Shown in pieces: positions 8,123 through 17,806 of a stretch of DNA of 64,000 nucleotides. Under the pieces are notes generated by a model. It searched no databases. It was given only the letters and a program-made list of their open reading frames with translations, and was not told the origin of the DNA. The position numbers were made by a program, and so were the translations under genes. Source of the DNA: RUG14223 sp051881075 (GTDB lineage: Bacteria; Bacillota; Clostridia; Oscillospirales; Acutalibacteraceae). Numbering within the stretch: position 1 is the first letter of the stretch; every line of letters starts with the position of its first letter. The stretch is from positions 142,016 to 206,015 of the forward strand of contig JBJEPE010000092.1 in NCBI GenBank assembly GCA_051881075.1, read 5' to 3'.

Positions 8123-10579
8123 TTAACCTTCGTCAATCTCGGTTTCAGTATCTGAGCTTGAGTCATCGCCGGGATCGATTGGTTCGGGATCGATTGGTTC
8201 GGGATCCGAAGAAGGCGGATCTACAGGTTTACTGCTTGATGACGCCGGCTTACTGCTTGATGATGCAGGCTTGCTGCTTGATGACGCCGGCCTACTGCTT
8301 GATGATGTAGGCTTGCTGCTTGATGATGCCGGTGTACTGCTTGCCGGTTTGCTGCTTGATGATGTGTCACCTGAGCCGCCGGATGAGCTTCCGCCTATCC
8401 ATACTCCGTTTGAGTTATATCCCGGACCAACAGTTACAAGAGTTGCAAGTGCTCCATATTCCGAATCAGGGAGATTTTCTCTCTTGATTTCTTTGCCGTT
8501 CTTATAGAAGATTCTTCTTGCACTTGCTAAAGTGCCTGCGTTACCGTATCTTGTGGTTGAATAATAGTTATCTGCCTTTGAGTAATCTATTGTATAGACA
8601 GTTGCAGGCTGATCTATATATCCGTCTACGGAAGCCTCAAGTTCTATTTTATCAAAGCTTGTGTCCTTATGTCCGTATATATTAACATGGAGTGTTGTGC
8701 CGTCCATATAGCACTCAAAGTACATTGTATATTCGCTGTCATTACGAAGCTTTAAGTCAAGGTACGGATAGTCTATGGTTGCATCAAGTCCCGTAGGAAC
8801 ATACGATGACGGCCAAAGATGATTATGTCTTTCTTCTACTGCCATATTCGCCTTAAGTGCGGCATTATAAAGTGTTGATGCCGCCTGACAAATACCTCCG
8901 CCGTAGCCTGTTTCAAGCTTACCGCCGGAAATAACCGTTGCAGGCTGCCAACCGTCCTCAGGTAAGTTAGAGTTACCCGTGCATTTATTAAATGAAAGCA
9001 CTTCGCCTGTATTTATTATAGAACCGTTTATCTTAGACAGCGCCAACCTCATATTTTCATTACCGTACCAGTTATTGTACGATATAGTTGTATGTGAGCT
9101 TATGAGGACTATATCATCCTTTATCTGACTCTTCTTCTTAGTAGGTTTTACTACCGATGTCTTTACATCTATGTCAATAGTATCGTTATCCGTCTTTAAA
9201 CTTGTGATAATCTTATTCTTAAGGTCATCCCTATCAAGAGTAAGACCGTTTTTACCGCTCACTATAGTAAATCTTTTATCTCCGCCAAGCGGCGTAAATT
9301 TGCCTACATGGGGTTCTACCATTTCTATCTCTATTTTTTCTGCAATATCATTTACTACATCATCAACAGAGGACTCATCCAGAACGTAAGAAAGCTCAAA
9401 GTCAACATACTTTTCTCCTGAAGAAGTATCTTGTATAACAGGATACTCGTCATCCTCGTACAGCTCTCCGTCCTTTTTAACCATTTTACTGTAATCAATA
9501 GCCTTTTTCAAAACTTCATCCGTGTCAAAAAGATATGTAAAATCGTCCTGAGTAATGCTATATACGTCGTCATTATACGGTATGTTTATGGTAAATCTCT
9601 TTACCAGTTCGCCCTCACGCTTAGCAAGTACCTTTCTGGCAACATCAAAGGTCTTACCCTCCATATTTACTCCTGCAATACGTATATCAGGGGCAAATCT
9701 CTCTTCATCGTCTTCATCGGTATAGTCGGTATTTACATTTGCACCGGGATTTGCCGGACCGTTTGACAATCCGGGCTTTGACGTAAATGCGCTGTAAACC
9801 AGTACCCCTGCTACCAGCAACACAACTGCAAGCAATGCAACTATAGATACCTTAAATAAATTTACCCTTTTCTTAGACTCAGCCCTTTCAGAGCCCATGT
9901 CTACCATACATTGCGCTACCTTTTCTCTAAAATCCTCATTATATTGGGCAGCTTTATTCTTTCCTGAGTCTGAAAATATTTCTTCAAAAACAGGTTGCTG
10001 TGGCTCATTTGACATATTTTCTATAGCCATAACCTCCACCTCTTGCTTTACCATAGGTTCAGTCGTATCTTCTGCGACACTTTCCACTACAGCATCTTCA
10101 GTCATTTCTTCTTTAAAAGCTGACATTTCTGCGATAATTTGTTCAACGCTGGGTTCAATATCCGCTACATCTGTTGAATCGGTGATAATCTCACCTTCAT
10201 TGTCTTCTGCGGTGATTTCTTCATCCGGTTCATGAATATCGCTATCCTCAGCAGTAGATTCGTCGTCAAATGTTTGTTCCTCGCTGTCCTCTACGATAAC
10301 TTCTTCATCAGGCACATGCTCCTCGCTATCATCGGCATTGGATTCTTCATCTGATACTTGCTCATCAACGTCCTCTGCGGTAACTTCTTCATCAAACACT
10401 TGCTCATCGACGTCCTCTGCGGTGATTTCATCATCCGATGTCTGAATATCGCTGTCATCAGCAGTAGATTCGTCGTCTGATGCTTTTCCTATGCTATCGT
10501 CATTGACCTCTTGCTCTGCTGAATTTTGTTCTGTGTCGTCCTGATATTTATTAACTATGTCGTTTTCATTATTATTCAC
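8123..10579 (-). CDS. VanW-domain membrane protein with acidic repeat tail
   Basis: An 818-residue protein of the YoaR/VanW class. The start is GTG at 10579, with AAAGGGGG upstream. The first 240 residues are very acidic, with seven 14-residue repeats at 34-131. One membrane helix lies at about 243-266. Next comes a region resembling the putative peptidoglycan-binding domain usually paired with VanW (about 290-480). The VanW domain follows at about 490-640, with the typical GEVLSFN, GYGGGICQAASTLYNA and YPYLDLKLRN motifs. The C-terminus is a Ser/Lys/Pro low-complexity stretch, as in wall-spanning linkers. VanW proteins are envelope proteins of unproven biochemical function. The acidic tail should be cytoplasmic if the single helix is oriented N-in. 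It is monocistronic, bounded by a promoter and a strong terminator. Confidence 0.92.
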   Translation of the reverse strand: MNNNENDIVNKYQDDTEQNSAEQEVNDDSIGKASDDESTADDSDIQTSDDEITAEDVDEQVFDEEVTAEDVDEQVSDEESNADDSEEHVPDEEVIVEDSEEQTFDDESTAEDSDIHEPDEEITAEDNEGEIITDSTDVADIEPSVEQIIAEMSAFKEEMTEDAVVESVAEDTTEPMVKQEVEVMAIENMSNEPQQPVFEEIFSDSGKNKAAQYNEDFREKVAQCMVDMGSERAESKKRVNLFKVSIVALLAVVLLVAGVLVYSAFTSKPGLSNGPANPGANVNTDYTDEDDEERFAPDIRIAGVNMEGKTFDVARKVLAKREGELVKRFTINIPYNDDVYSITQDDFTYLFDTDEVLKKAIDYSKMVKKDGELYEDDEYPVIQDTSSGEKYVDFELSYVLDESSVDDVVNDIAEKIEIEMVEPHVGKFTPLGGDKRFTIVSGKNGLTLDRDDLKNKIITSLKTDNDTIDIDVKTSVVKPTKKKSQIKDDIVLISSHTTISYNNWYGNENMRLALSKINGSIINTGEVLSFNKCTGNSNLPEDGWQPATVISGGKLETGYGGGICQAASTLYNAALKANMAVEERHNHLWPSSYVPTGLDATIDYPYLDLKLRNDSEYTMYFECYMDGTTLHVNIYGHKDTSFDKIELEASVDGYIDQPATVYTIDYSKADNYYSTTRYGNAGTLASARRIFYKNGKEIKRENLPDSEYGALATLVTVGPGYNSNGVWIGGSSSGGSGDTSSSSKPASSTPASSSSKPTSSSSRPASSSSKPASSSSKPASSSSKPVDPPSSDPEPIDPEPIDPGDDSSSDTETEIDEG
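10187..10480 (-). repeat. Seven 42-bp repeats encoding a 14-aa acidic unit
   Basis: Units such as SDDEITAEDVDEQV and FDEEVTAEDVDEQV are exactly 14 residues each, seven in a row, in the cytoplasmic tail of the VanW-domain protein. Confidence 0.9.
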
Positions 10580-10664
10580 GGGTTCATCCCCCTTTGGAAC
10601 TCCTCATATTCATCTGTGCTAAATATACGCACAGCATAAGGACATTTCACCGTACTACAAATAA

Positions 10665-10693
10665 ATTGTACACTAATAATTTGTCAAAGTAAA
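10665..10693 (-). promoter_or_regulatory. Candidate promoter for the VanW-domain gene
   Basis: On the minus strand TTTACT (10688-10693), 17 bases, then TACAAT (10665-10670), about 85 bases before the GTG start. Confidence 0.4.
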
Positions 10694-10841
10694 GTTACAA
10701 CGTTGTCACTGATTAAGTTAAAATAGCCAAATATTAAAGTTGTTTTATTCATATTTTTTACATTTAAATTATTTTTCACAAAATTGTGAGCTATATATAG
10801 ATTTTATGTAAAAATTTTATTCTTTATTCTTTTGTCATGTA

Positions 10842-10870
10842 TTGAATTTCTTTTATAAAAGGTTTATAAT
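10842..10870 (+). promoter_or_regulatory. Sigma-A promoter of the ABC/glycosyltransferase operon
   Basis: TTGAAT (10842-10847), a 17-base spacer and TATAAT (10865-10870), about 87 bases before the GTG at 10957. Apart from this and the divergent promoter, 10580-10956 holds nothing I can recognise. Confidence 0.7.
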
Positions 10871-10956
10871 GACAGCGTATGAATTTTTAGGCAGCACATA
10901 TCGGCTACTGTTACATTCTTTTTTTGCTGCTATTAATACTTAACGGAGGACTTACC

Positions 10957-12474
10957 GTGTCTGTTATAGAATTAACCGAAATCTCAAAAAGTGTGAACGG
11001 CAAGCTTATACTAAGCCCCACCACATTATCAATTAAAAAAGGTGATTTTTTTGCGCTTGTAGGCAGTCCGTCAAGCGGTAAATCCGTTGTGCTTGATATC
11101 ATGATGAACTTTGTTTCACCAAGCTCCGGCACAGCTACTATGTTTGGCATGGATTGCAATAAAAAAAGCAGCAAGATACGAAAAAAAGTTGGCTACTGTG
11201 CTAAAGATCCTGACTTCTGTCACGATATGCGTATTGCCGACCTGCTTGTTATGTGCTCTAAAATGCGACGTGTAAAGAACCGTGCCCTTACTAAAGAGCT
11301 GTGCGATATCTTTGAGCTTAATGCTGCAATGCGTCTGAGCAAAATAGGACTTTCAGACAGAAAAATAGTCGGTCTGATAATCGCCATGATGCACTCACCG
11401 GAGGTACTGCTTTTAGACAGTCCCTTCTACGGCCTTGATAAAGTAAGCGGATATAAGCTGCAAAAGGTACTTTCAGACCTTAATAAAAACGGTACAACCA
11501 TATTTATGACTACTGAGGATATCACGGTAGCTCAAGAGATATGCTCACGTGTAGCCGCAGTGCATCAGGGTACCATGCTTGATATAAATGAACAGGATAA
11601 GCTTATAAACAGCGATACCAGACGTATAAGCATAAAAACCGATGACGATATATCGGCACTTTTGGTTTTATTTAATATTAAAGAGGTATTTACAAAAAAG
11701 GGCTACATTTCATTTTTATATAAAAACGACATTAACGACCTTATTCAGGCACTTACCAGCTATCGCATAGACGACTTACAAATATCATTACCTGAACTTT
11801 CAGAGGTACTGTCAGACTATTATGAAAACGAGCTTGAAAAGGAACAAAACGACATTATCCTCACATATAACGAAACCGATGCGCCTGTTAAAAACGAGGT
11901 AACGCAGGTGGGTGTGATCACTGATATAGATACAACTAAAGCAGTCACACACAGCCCTGATAATAATGCAGACAGTAACCCTTTAATAGGGGATTTAAAT
12001 AAACCGGATTCAGTAAGCAAAGACATCTCTGCCGATGATAAAACAATTTCTGCCCAAAGTGAGATAGCGGAAGAGATATCAATAGATACATCCACGATAG
12101 AAAATATTTCTACAGAAGATAAAGCTACCGAGAAAGATATTTCTTCAGATAACGAGGTAACAGAAGATACCGTTGCAGATGAAGAAGCTACCGCAGAAGA
12201 TAGTTCTTCAGATAACAAGATAACAGAAGATACCGTTGCAGATGATAAACCTACCGAAGAGGATAATGTTCCGGATATATCTGGCGCAGTCAATAATAGC
12301 GTTATTGATAGTTACTATGATAATGACCTTTTAAGACGGCTGCAAGAGGAAGATATGAACGAACAAATTTCACCAAGCGAAGAATCAACGGATAAGAAAG
12401 AGAATACCAATAATGACACAGCAGATAACTATGCCTATAAAAAGAAAGATAAACGTAAAAAGCGCAGAAAATAA
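10957..12474 (+). CDS. ABC transporter ATPase-like subunit, degenerate catalytic motifs
   Basis: I choose the GTG at 10957 because GGAGGA lies 6 bases upstream; an in-frame ATG at 10924 lacks such a site. The product is 505 residues. Residues 1-220 have the ABC ATPase fold: Walker A is intact (GSPSSGKS, Lys42) and the Walker B aspartate is present (LLLDSP, Asp154). The usual catalytic Glu is Ser155, the H-loop His is Glu187 (MTTED), the Q-loop reads CAKDPDF and the signature reads GLSDRK. ATP binding may persist, but hydrolysis is doubtful. The C-terminal 200 residues are acidic and repetitive, ending in a Lys/Arg-rich tail. The permease gene follows 26 bases downstream, so the pair should form one complex. 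The family is certain; a transported substrate cannot be named. Confidence 0.88.
   Translation: MSVIELTEISKSVNGKLILSPTTLSIKKGDFFALVGSPSSGKSVVLDIMMNFVSPSSGTATMFGMDCNKKSSKIRKKVGYCAKDPDFCHDMRIADLLVMCSKMRRVKNRALTKELCDIFELNAAMRLSKIGLSDRKIVGLIIAMMHSPEVLLLDSPFYGLDKVSGYKLQKVLSDLNKNGTTIFMTTEDITVAQEICSRVAAVHQGTMLDINEQDKLINSDTRRISIKTDDDISALLVLFNIKEVFTKKGYISFLYKNDINDLIQALTSYRIDDLQISLPELSEVLSDYYENELEKEQNDIILTYNETDAPVKNEVTQVGVITDIDTTKAVTHSPDNNADSNPLIGDLNKPDSVSKDISADDKTISAQSEIAEEISIDTSTIENISTEDKATEKDISSDNEVTEDTVADEEATAEDSSSDNKITEDTVADDKPTEEDNVPDISGAVNNSVIDSYYDNDLLRRLQEEDMNEQISPSEESTDKKENTNNDTADNYAYKKKDKRKKRRK
12148..12273 (+). repeat. Two 63-bp acidic coding repeats
   Basis: Two copies of a 21-residue unit built around VTEDTVADEEATAED lie in the C-terminal tail of the ABC ATPase-like protein. 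Composition resembles the acidic repeats of the neighbouring VanW-domain protein. Confidence 0.8.
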
Positions 12475-12500
12475 AGGGCATTATATCGGAGGGAATTTTT

Positions 12501-13325
12501 ATGAGTACGGTTTTTTCACCGCATCTTTTTGAATATAATTTAAGAGGTAAAATAAAGGGGCTTATATTGTGGTGCCTGTCAACGGCTTGCACGCTTATCG
12601 TTTTTGTGTTATTGTTTTCGCTTATAATAAAAAGCGGTGTTCCGGCATTTGTAAGTGAGATGCTTACCGCATTGCCAAAGGGAATGATGCAAAACTTTTA
12701 CTTTGAAACATTGCCCAGCTTAGGCGACTATAACGTAGATGTAGGTATATGTTTGCAGGTAATCATGATGATAGGCTGTATATATGCCTGTCACTTAGGT
12801 GTATCATCTATAGCATTAAGTGAACATGACGGTACTTTAATTTTTGCCTGCTCACAAGGCTTAAACCGTGTAAGTATAATAATAACTCACTTTATTGTAA
12901 ATCTCTTTACTATCATTCTTTATAATGTAATAACATTCTGTGTATCCTTATGGATAGGAATGTCAAACAATATACCTGAGCTTCAGAATTTAATTATTAC
13001 CTCATTCTGTGCTATGCTGATAGTAGAGGTTGTATTTATCGCCATAGGCATGGTGGCGTCCACTTTTATAAAAGACCTTTCAGGTTTGTCATCAATTTCA
13101 TTCGGATTATTTTTATTTGCATTTTTGTTCGGTACTTTAGGTTACTATACAGATTCACTCTCTTTCCTTAAGGTAATTGGTCCTTACCATTACTATTCAC
13201 CGTATGTATTTGCAACAACCGGAGCAGAATTATCAACTGACAAGATAGTATTATCTGCAATTATGGTAGTACTTGGTCTGGGCATTGTTATTGCAAGGCT
13301 GGCTAAGCGTGACCTGAAAAGTTGA
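12501..13325 (+). CDS. ABC-2 type transporter permease
   Basis: A 274-residue integral membrane protein with about six hydrophobic helices. The first is near residues 23-45; others include stretches near 80-105, 125-150, 160-185, 190-215 and 245-265. The layout fits ABC-2 permeases that pair with single ATPase subunits. Its ATG follows TCGGAGGG. It lies between the ATPase-like gene and the glycosyltransferase gene in one operon, so a role in lipid or envelope export is plausible but not shown. No substrate-specific motif is recognisable. Confidence 0.85.
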   Translation: MSTVFSPHLFEYNLRGKIKGLILWCLSTACTLIVFVLLFSLIIKSGVPAFVSEMLTALPKGMMQNFYFETLPSLGDYNVDVGICLQVIMMIGCIYACHLGVSSIALSEHDGTLIFACSQGLNRVSIIITHFIVNLFTIILYNVITFCVSLWIGMSNNIPELQNLIITSFCAMLIVEVVFIAIGMVASTFIKDLSGLSSISFGLFLFAFLFGTLGYYTDSLSFLKVIGPYHYYSPYVFATTGAELSTDKIVLSAIMVVLGLGIVIARLAKRDLKS

Positions 13326-13364
13326 TTTATAATCTTACCAACCTTATGGAGGGAATCAATTAAT

Positions 13365-14486
13365 ATGAATGTACTTATTTTATCTGCTGCTACCGGTGGA
13401 GGACACAACACTGCCGCAGCAGCACTAAAGAAAGAAATGGAAGCAAAGTATCCTGACGATAATGTAAAGGTTGTTGATACACTTAAATACGTAAGTCACT
13501 TCTTTGATAAGCTTGTTGTAAACGGTTACTTTTTTTGTGTAAAAGTAATACGGCGTACATACGGTGTAATGTACAGGCTGGCGGATAAAAAAAGTCCTTT
13601 AAGCGGAATAGTTACGCTATTTACAAAACATTACGGATATAAGCTAAAAAGCCTTGTAGATGAATTTAAGCCTGATGTGGTTATATCTACTCACCCATTC
13701 ACAGGTAATATGATGGCGTGTTACAAGCAAAAATACAAACCTGAGTTTACTTTAATATCCATCGTTACAGACTATGCTCCGCACCGTGCATATGTCAACG
13801 ATACAATAGATAAATATATTGTTTCGAGCAACGAAATGATAGCACAAATGCAAAAATACGATGTACCTGCGGAAAAGGTTCTGCCACTAGGCATACCGAT
13901 AGACAGAAAATTCTATGCAAGATATGACCGCAAGGCACTGTATGAAGATCTTGGCTTTGACGCCGATAAGCCTACTGCCCTATTTATGGCAGGCAGTTTT
14001 GGAGTTAATTCCGTTCTTAAAATATACAAAAACATATCTGCTCTGCCTGATGACTTTCAAGTAATAATTATAACCGGTAAAAATCATAAGCTTTATGAAA
14101 AATTTAAAGCTATAATTGATGCGCAAGTGGATAATTCAAAGAAAACCCTGCTCATAGAGTTTACCGATAAGGTAGATAAATATATGCAGGCTGCCGACAT
14201 GATAATTACAAAGCCGGGAGGATTAACCGTTACAGAGTCGCTTGCCTCTCACTTACCTATAGTTATATTTGAGGCTTATCCCGGTCAGGAGGACGACAAT
14301 AGGGATTACCTTATACGTTCACAGGCAGGCGTAAGCATAGATAAGCCAAAGCAGGCCGCCGATGTGTTCCGTAGTCTTATCAGCGATACCGAAAGGCTAA
14401 ACAATATGCGTAATAGCTGTGCGAAAATCTCTTGCCCACATTCGGCAGAGAATATTTGTAATCTAATTCATCAAGACGCAAAGTAA
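13365..14486 (+). CDS. MGDG synthase/UgtP-type glycosyltransferase
   Basis: A GT28-family enzyme of 373 residues, the usual length for processive diacylglycerol glucosyltransferases and MGDG synthases. These transfer sugar from a UDP-sugar to diacylglycerol at the membrane, making glycolipids and teichoic acid anchors. The N-terminus has the glycine-rich motif LSAATGGGHN. The C-terminal donor-binding domain has KPGGLTVTES (about 285) and PGQEDDN (about 306). The ATG has TGGAGGG upstream, 39 bases after the permease stop. Co-transcription with the ABC pair suggests linked glycolipid synthesis and membrane handling. MurG is a distant relative but a poorer match. Confidence 0.9.
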   Translation: MNVLILSAATGGGHNTAAAALKKEMEAKYPDDNVKVVDTLKYVSHFFDKLVVNGYFFCVKVIRRTYGVMYRLADKKSPLSGIVTLFTKHYGYKLKSLVDEFKPDVVISTHPFTGNMMACYKQKYKPEFTLISIVTDYAPHRAYVNDTIDKYIVSSNEMIAQMQKYDVPAEKVLPLGIPIDRKFYARYDRKALYEDLGFDADKPTALFMAGSFGVNSVLKIYKNISALPDDFQVIIITGKNHKLYEKFKAIIDAQVDNSKKTLLIEFTDKVDKYMQAADMIITKPGGLTVTESLASHLPIVIFEAYPGQEDDNRDYLIRSQAGVSIDKPKQAADVFRSLISDTERLNNMRNSCAKISCPHSAENICNLIHQDAK

Positions 14487-14539
14487 TAAAGTATATTATT
14501 TATACATTTTGTTTTTATAAAATTACATAATAAACACTT

Positions 14540-14604
14540 AACCTCCTGTATTTTAGTAATGCGTCGCCAAACACATTACTATTATATTTGGAGGTTTTCT
14601 TTTG
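14540..14604 (+). terminator. Terminator of the ABC/glycosyltransferase operon
   Basis: Outer stem AACCTCC/GGAGGTT and inner stem TAGTAATG/CATTACTA form a long hairpin followed by TTTTCTTTT. It begins about 54 bases after the stop codon. Confidence 0.8.
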
Positions 14605-14673
14605 CTAAAGCTTTTTATCTTACCCCGATTTAACCGGGATTATTTTCACATTATAACGGACATCAACAATAAT

Positions 14674-14706
14674 GGGCTTGTAAAAACTAAAAGTTTTTAC
14701 AAGCCC
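14674..14706 (-). terminator. Terminator of the MacB-like gene
   Basis: A perfect 15-bp stem, GGGCTTGTAAAAACT with AGTTTTTACAAGCCC, has a 3-base loop. It lies between convergent genes, 53 bases past the minus-strand stop codon. The stem is strong but the T-tract is weak. Confidence 0.7.
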
Positions 14707-14759
14707 AGTTTTAGGTTATCGGGAAAATATCCCTATTAATTATTCTGTTTTTATTCGTA

Positions 14760-17570
14760 TTACTCTGTGCGTAATGCCTCTACGGGGTCTTTGTTGGCGG
14801 CAACACGTGACGGCATAACTCCGGCTATAAGTGTAAGCGCCATGCTGATTACAATAAGTGCTATAGAATACTCATACGGCAATGACGCTACATGAGGTAT
14901 TCCCGAAATATGTTCTATTATAATGTTTATCGGCACTATCAATATCTCAGTTACCAAAATACCCAATGCACCTGATACAAAGCCTTCGATAATAGTTTCT
15001 GACCTGAATACACGTGAGATATCTTTCTTAGATGCACCTATACTACGTAAGATACCGATCTCTTTAGTTCTTTCAAGTACAGATATATATGTAATAATAC
15101 CTATCATTATAGATGAAACTATAAGAGAAATAGCAACAAAGGCAATAAGTACATAAGTTATTGCACTGATTATACTGCTGACCGATGAAATCATAAGTCC
15201 TATATAATCCGTATAATTGATAACATCAGCTTCTTTGCCGTCATCACGCTTTTTGTTGTTATACTCTTCTATGATATCAATTATTTTTTCCTTTGACTCA
15301 AAGTCCTTAGGGTAAATATTTATGGTAGTAGGTCTTGTTACATCGGTAGAGCCGAACAGCTTAAGATTAGATTCATATGTTGCATTGTCCTCAGGCTCTT
15401 GCGGATCATTTTTCATTGATTCAATAAGCTGTTGCTGTTCTTCAGGTGACAACGTAGCAAAGTACTCCTGCTGTTCGGGCGTCAGGCTGTTAATATAGAA
15501 CTGTATATCTTCAGATACAGTCTGTTGCATCTGAGCCATCTTTTGTTCAATCATTTTTTGCTGTTCTTCAGGTGAAAGCTGTGCAAATATCTGCTGTTCC
15601 TCAGGAGTAAGCATATTTATATCAAAAGTAGGCTGTGCATCTGTGGAGGTAGCTTTTTCCTGCTCTTTTTCGGCATCCTTCTCATCTTCCTGATTGGCCT
15701 TTGCAAATTCTTTGCCTGTAAGTACGTTGATGTCTGAATTATCCTTTTGTGCCTTTACTATCTCGCTGTCATTGATTTTATCCATAACAAATTCAGTGAG
15801 AGATACTGTGTATCCTATTGCTACATTAGAATTTTTTTGACTTACGGAATCTTCGTTAGGCTTGATAATACCTACTATTTTTATGTCGTCAGCATCGTCT
15901 ATTACACTTTTGAGATATGCTTCATCATCACGCATATCCTTCCATGTACCGTCCTCCTGCTTCTGATAGTATGATGAATTTGGTACTACCTTAAAGGTCA
16001 AGCCGATAAAATCATCAAAGGTATATGTTACCTGTTCGGACTTATGTCCCTCACCGTTCATAAGTTGCTTCATTATATCGGCAATTTCAGACTGATCCTT
16101 TAATCCGAGAGTATACAGCGCCATATCGCTTACTTCGTTAAACTCGTTTACTATTAGGACTACCTCGTTATAGCTTTCAGGCCATTTACCGTCTAACAGG
16201 TCATACTGAGAACGGAGAAGTTCATCATTATCAAGCAACTGTTTCCACACATCCGTTGGCTTTGTGTTAAGGGAGGTATTCATGGTCATCATGCTTGATA
16301 TAATCTCAGAACCCGTTGCCTGCTCAAATATCTTACTTGGGTTTACCTGCAAAATTCCGTTTTCGGTATCTGACCTGTAAACATTAAGGTCTACATTATA
16401 TCCGTACTGAATATCGGTGGTTAGCTTCTTTACACCGTTAGCTTCATCCTCAATATATTCCTTAAAATCAGCCATATTGTTAAGCTGTATCTCAGATGTC
16501 ATGGTATTAAGCAGATCACCCATAATATCACTTGAATATATCTTGTCTGCCTCGTATTCTTTGCCCTCTCTGTCATGTACACCCATAAGTGAGGTTATCA
16601 TAGAGCTCATATCAACCGTCTGTTCTTCTATTGATAACGGATAAGACGAAAGCGTTTCTTCCTCTACCCTTGATATATATGACTTAAAGCCTGAAGAAAG
16701 TGCGGCAATAAGCGCAATACCTATAATACCTATACTGCCTGCAAATGCCGTCATAAAGGTTCTGCCCTTTTTGGTAAGCAGGTTATTAAAGCTGAGTGAA
16801 AGCGCAGTAAAGAATGACATACTTGGCTTTTTTACACGTTTTTTACGCTTTTTCTTTTTCTTTCCGTTCTCTTCTTCCGGCTCAGGTTCAGGCTTATATG
16901 GATTAGAGTCTGATACTATTCTGCCGTCAAGTAACTTAACTATTCTTGTTGAATACTTTTCGGCAAGCTCAGGATTATGGGTTACCATTATTACCAGCTT
17001 ATCTTTGGCAACCTCTTTAAGTAATTCCATTATTTGTAGGCTTGTTGTGCTGTCGAGTGCGCCTGTCGGTTCATCGGCAAGCAGTATATCCGGGTTATTG
17101 ATAAGCGCACGTGCTATAGCAACTCTCTGAACCTGACCGCCCGACATCTGATTCGGCTTTTTGTTAAGCTGATCGCCCAAGCCTACCTTTTTAAGTACTT
17201 CTATTGCACGCTTCTTACGCTCTGACTTAGATACGCCCGAAAGCGTAAGGGCCAGCTCAACATTAGCCAATACCGTTTGATGAGGAATAAGGTTATAGCT
17301 TTGAAAGACAAATCCAACAGAGTGATTACGGTAAGAATCCCAATCTCTGCTTTTATACTTTTTAGTTGAAACGTCATTTATTATAAGGTCGCCGTCTGAG
17401 TATTGATCCAAGCCGCCTATTATATTGAGCAAGGTTGTCTTGCCGCAACCTGAATGTCCCAGCACAGATACAAATTCGCTTTCACGAAAATCTATAGTAA
17501 TATCCTTGAGCGCCTCTATAAAAGACTCGCCGACTTCATATGCCTTATAAATGTGCCGCAATGATAGCAT
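14760..17570 (-). CDS. Fused ATPase-permease ABC transporter (MacB/FtsX type)
   Basis: A 936-residue fusion of a LolD-like ATPase and an FtsX-type permease. The ATPase (1-235) has GHSGCGKTT, a signature MSGGQVQR, Walker B LLADEPTGALDS and the H-loop VTHN, so it should be active. A Lys/Arg-rich linker follows, then one helix (about 275-297), a large extracytoplasmic domain (300-800) and three C-terminal helices (about 800-825, 855-880, 895-918) of the FtsX fold. Such proteins act as mechanotransmission pumps that export peptides or lipoproteins, or regulate wall enzymes. The extracytoplasmic domain includes Gln/Glu-rich repeats (LSPEEQQ) at about 650-716. GAGGAGA precedes the ATG. The gene stands alone; its substrate is unknown. 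Confidence 0.93.
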   Translation of the reverse strand: MLSLRHIYKAYEVGESFIEALKDITIDFRESEFVSVLGHSGCGKTTLLNIIGGLDQYSDGDLIINDVSTKKYKSRDWDSYRNHSVGFVFQSYNLIPHQTVLANVELALTLSGVSKSERKKRAIEVLKKVGLGDQLNKKPNQMSGGQVQRVAIARALINNPDILLADEPTGALDSTTSLQIMELLKEVAKDKLVIMVTHNPELAEKYSTRIVKLLDGRIVSDSNPYKPEPEPEEENGKKKKKRKKRVKKPSMSFFTALSLSFNNLLTKKGRTFMTAFAGSIGIIGIALIAALSSGFKSYISRVEEETLSSYPLSIEEQTVDMSSMITSLMGVHDREGKEYEADKIYSSDIMGDLLNTMTSEIQLNNMADFKEYIEDEANGVKKLTTDIQYGYNVDLNVYRSDTENGILQVNPSKIFEQATGSEIISSMMTMNTSLNTKPTDVWKQLLDNDELLRSQYDLLDGKWPESYNEVVLIVNEFNEVSDMALYTLGLKDQSEIADIMKQLMNGEGHKSEQVTYTFDDFIGLTFKVVPNSSYYQKQEDGTWKDMRDDEAYLKSVIDDADDIKIVGIIKPNEDSVSQKNSNVAIGYTVSLTEFVMDKINDSEIVKAQKDNSDINVLTGKEFAKANQEDEKDAEKEQEKATSTDAQPTFDINMLTPEEQQIFAQLSPEEQQKMIEQKMAQMQQTVSEDIQFYINSLTPEQQEYFATLSPEEQQQLIESMKNDPQEPEDNATYESNLKLFGSTDVTRPTTINIYPKDFESKEKIIDIIEEYNNKKRDDGKEADVINYTDYIGLMISSVSSIISAITYVLIAFVAISLIVSSIMIGIITYISVLERTKEIGILRSIGASKKDISRVFRSETIIEGFVSGALGILVTEILIVPINIIIEHISGIPHVASLPYEYSIALIVISMALTLIAGVMPSRVAANKDPVEALRTE

Positions 17571-17741
17571 CGTTTATCTCCTCTTTTCTTGCTTCTATTA
17601 CACGTAATATAATCCAGTAAATTTTAATGATACGCTATAAATTTTAATAAATAATAAACATCGTATAAATTTTTATTATCAGCGGATATTGCAGATAATA
17701 TTTTTTAATCTACGTAAAATATGCAAAATTTGTCATCCGGC

Positions 17742-17771
17742 TTGACTTATATAAAATAGGCATGATATAAT
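17742..17771 (+). promoter_or_regulatory. Promoter of the Cys-rich protein gene
   Basis: TTGACT (17742-17747), an 18-base spacer and TATAAT (17766-17771), 35 bases before the ATG at 17807. Confidence 0.65.
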
Positions 17772-17806
17772 TATTTATAATCTTCTTTGTAAAATGAGGT
17801 GTTTAT

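Noticed and set aside
11820..12293. 157-codon minus-strand frame
   Set aside because: Antisense to the acidic repeat tail of the ABC ATPase-like gene; composition is the Ser/Val-rich complement of Asp/Glu codons.
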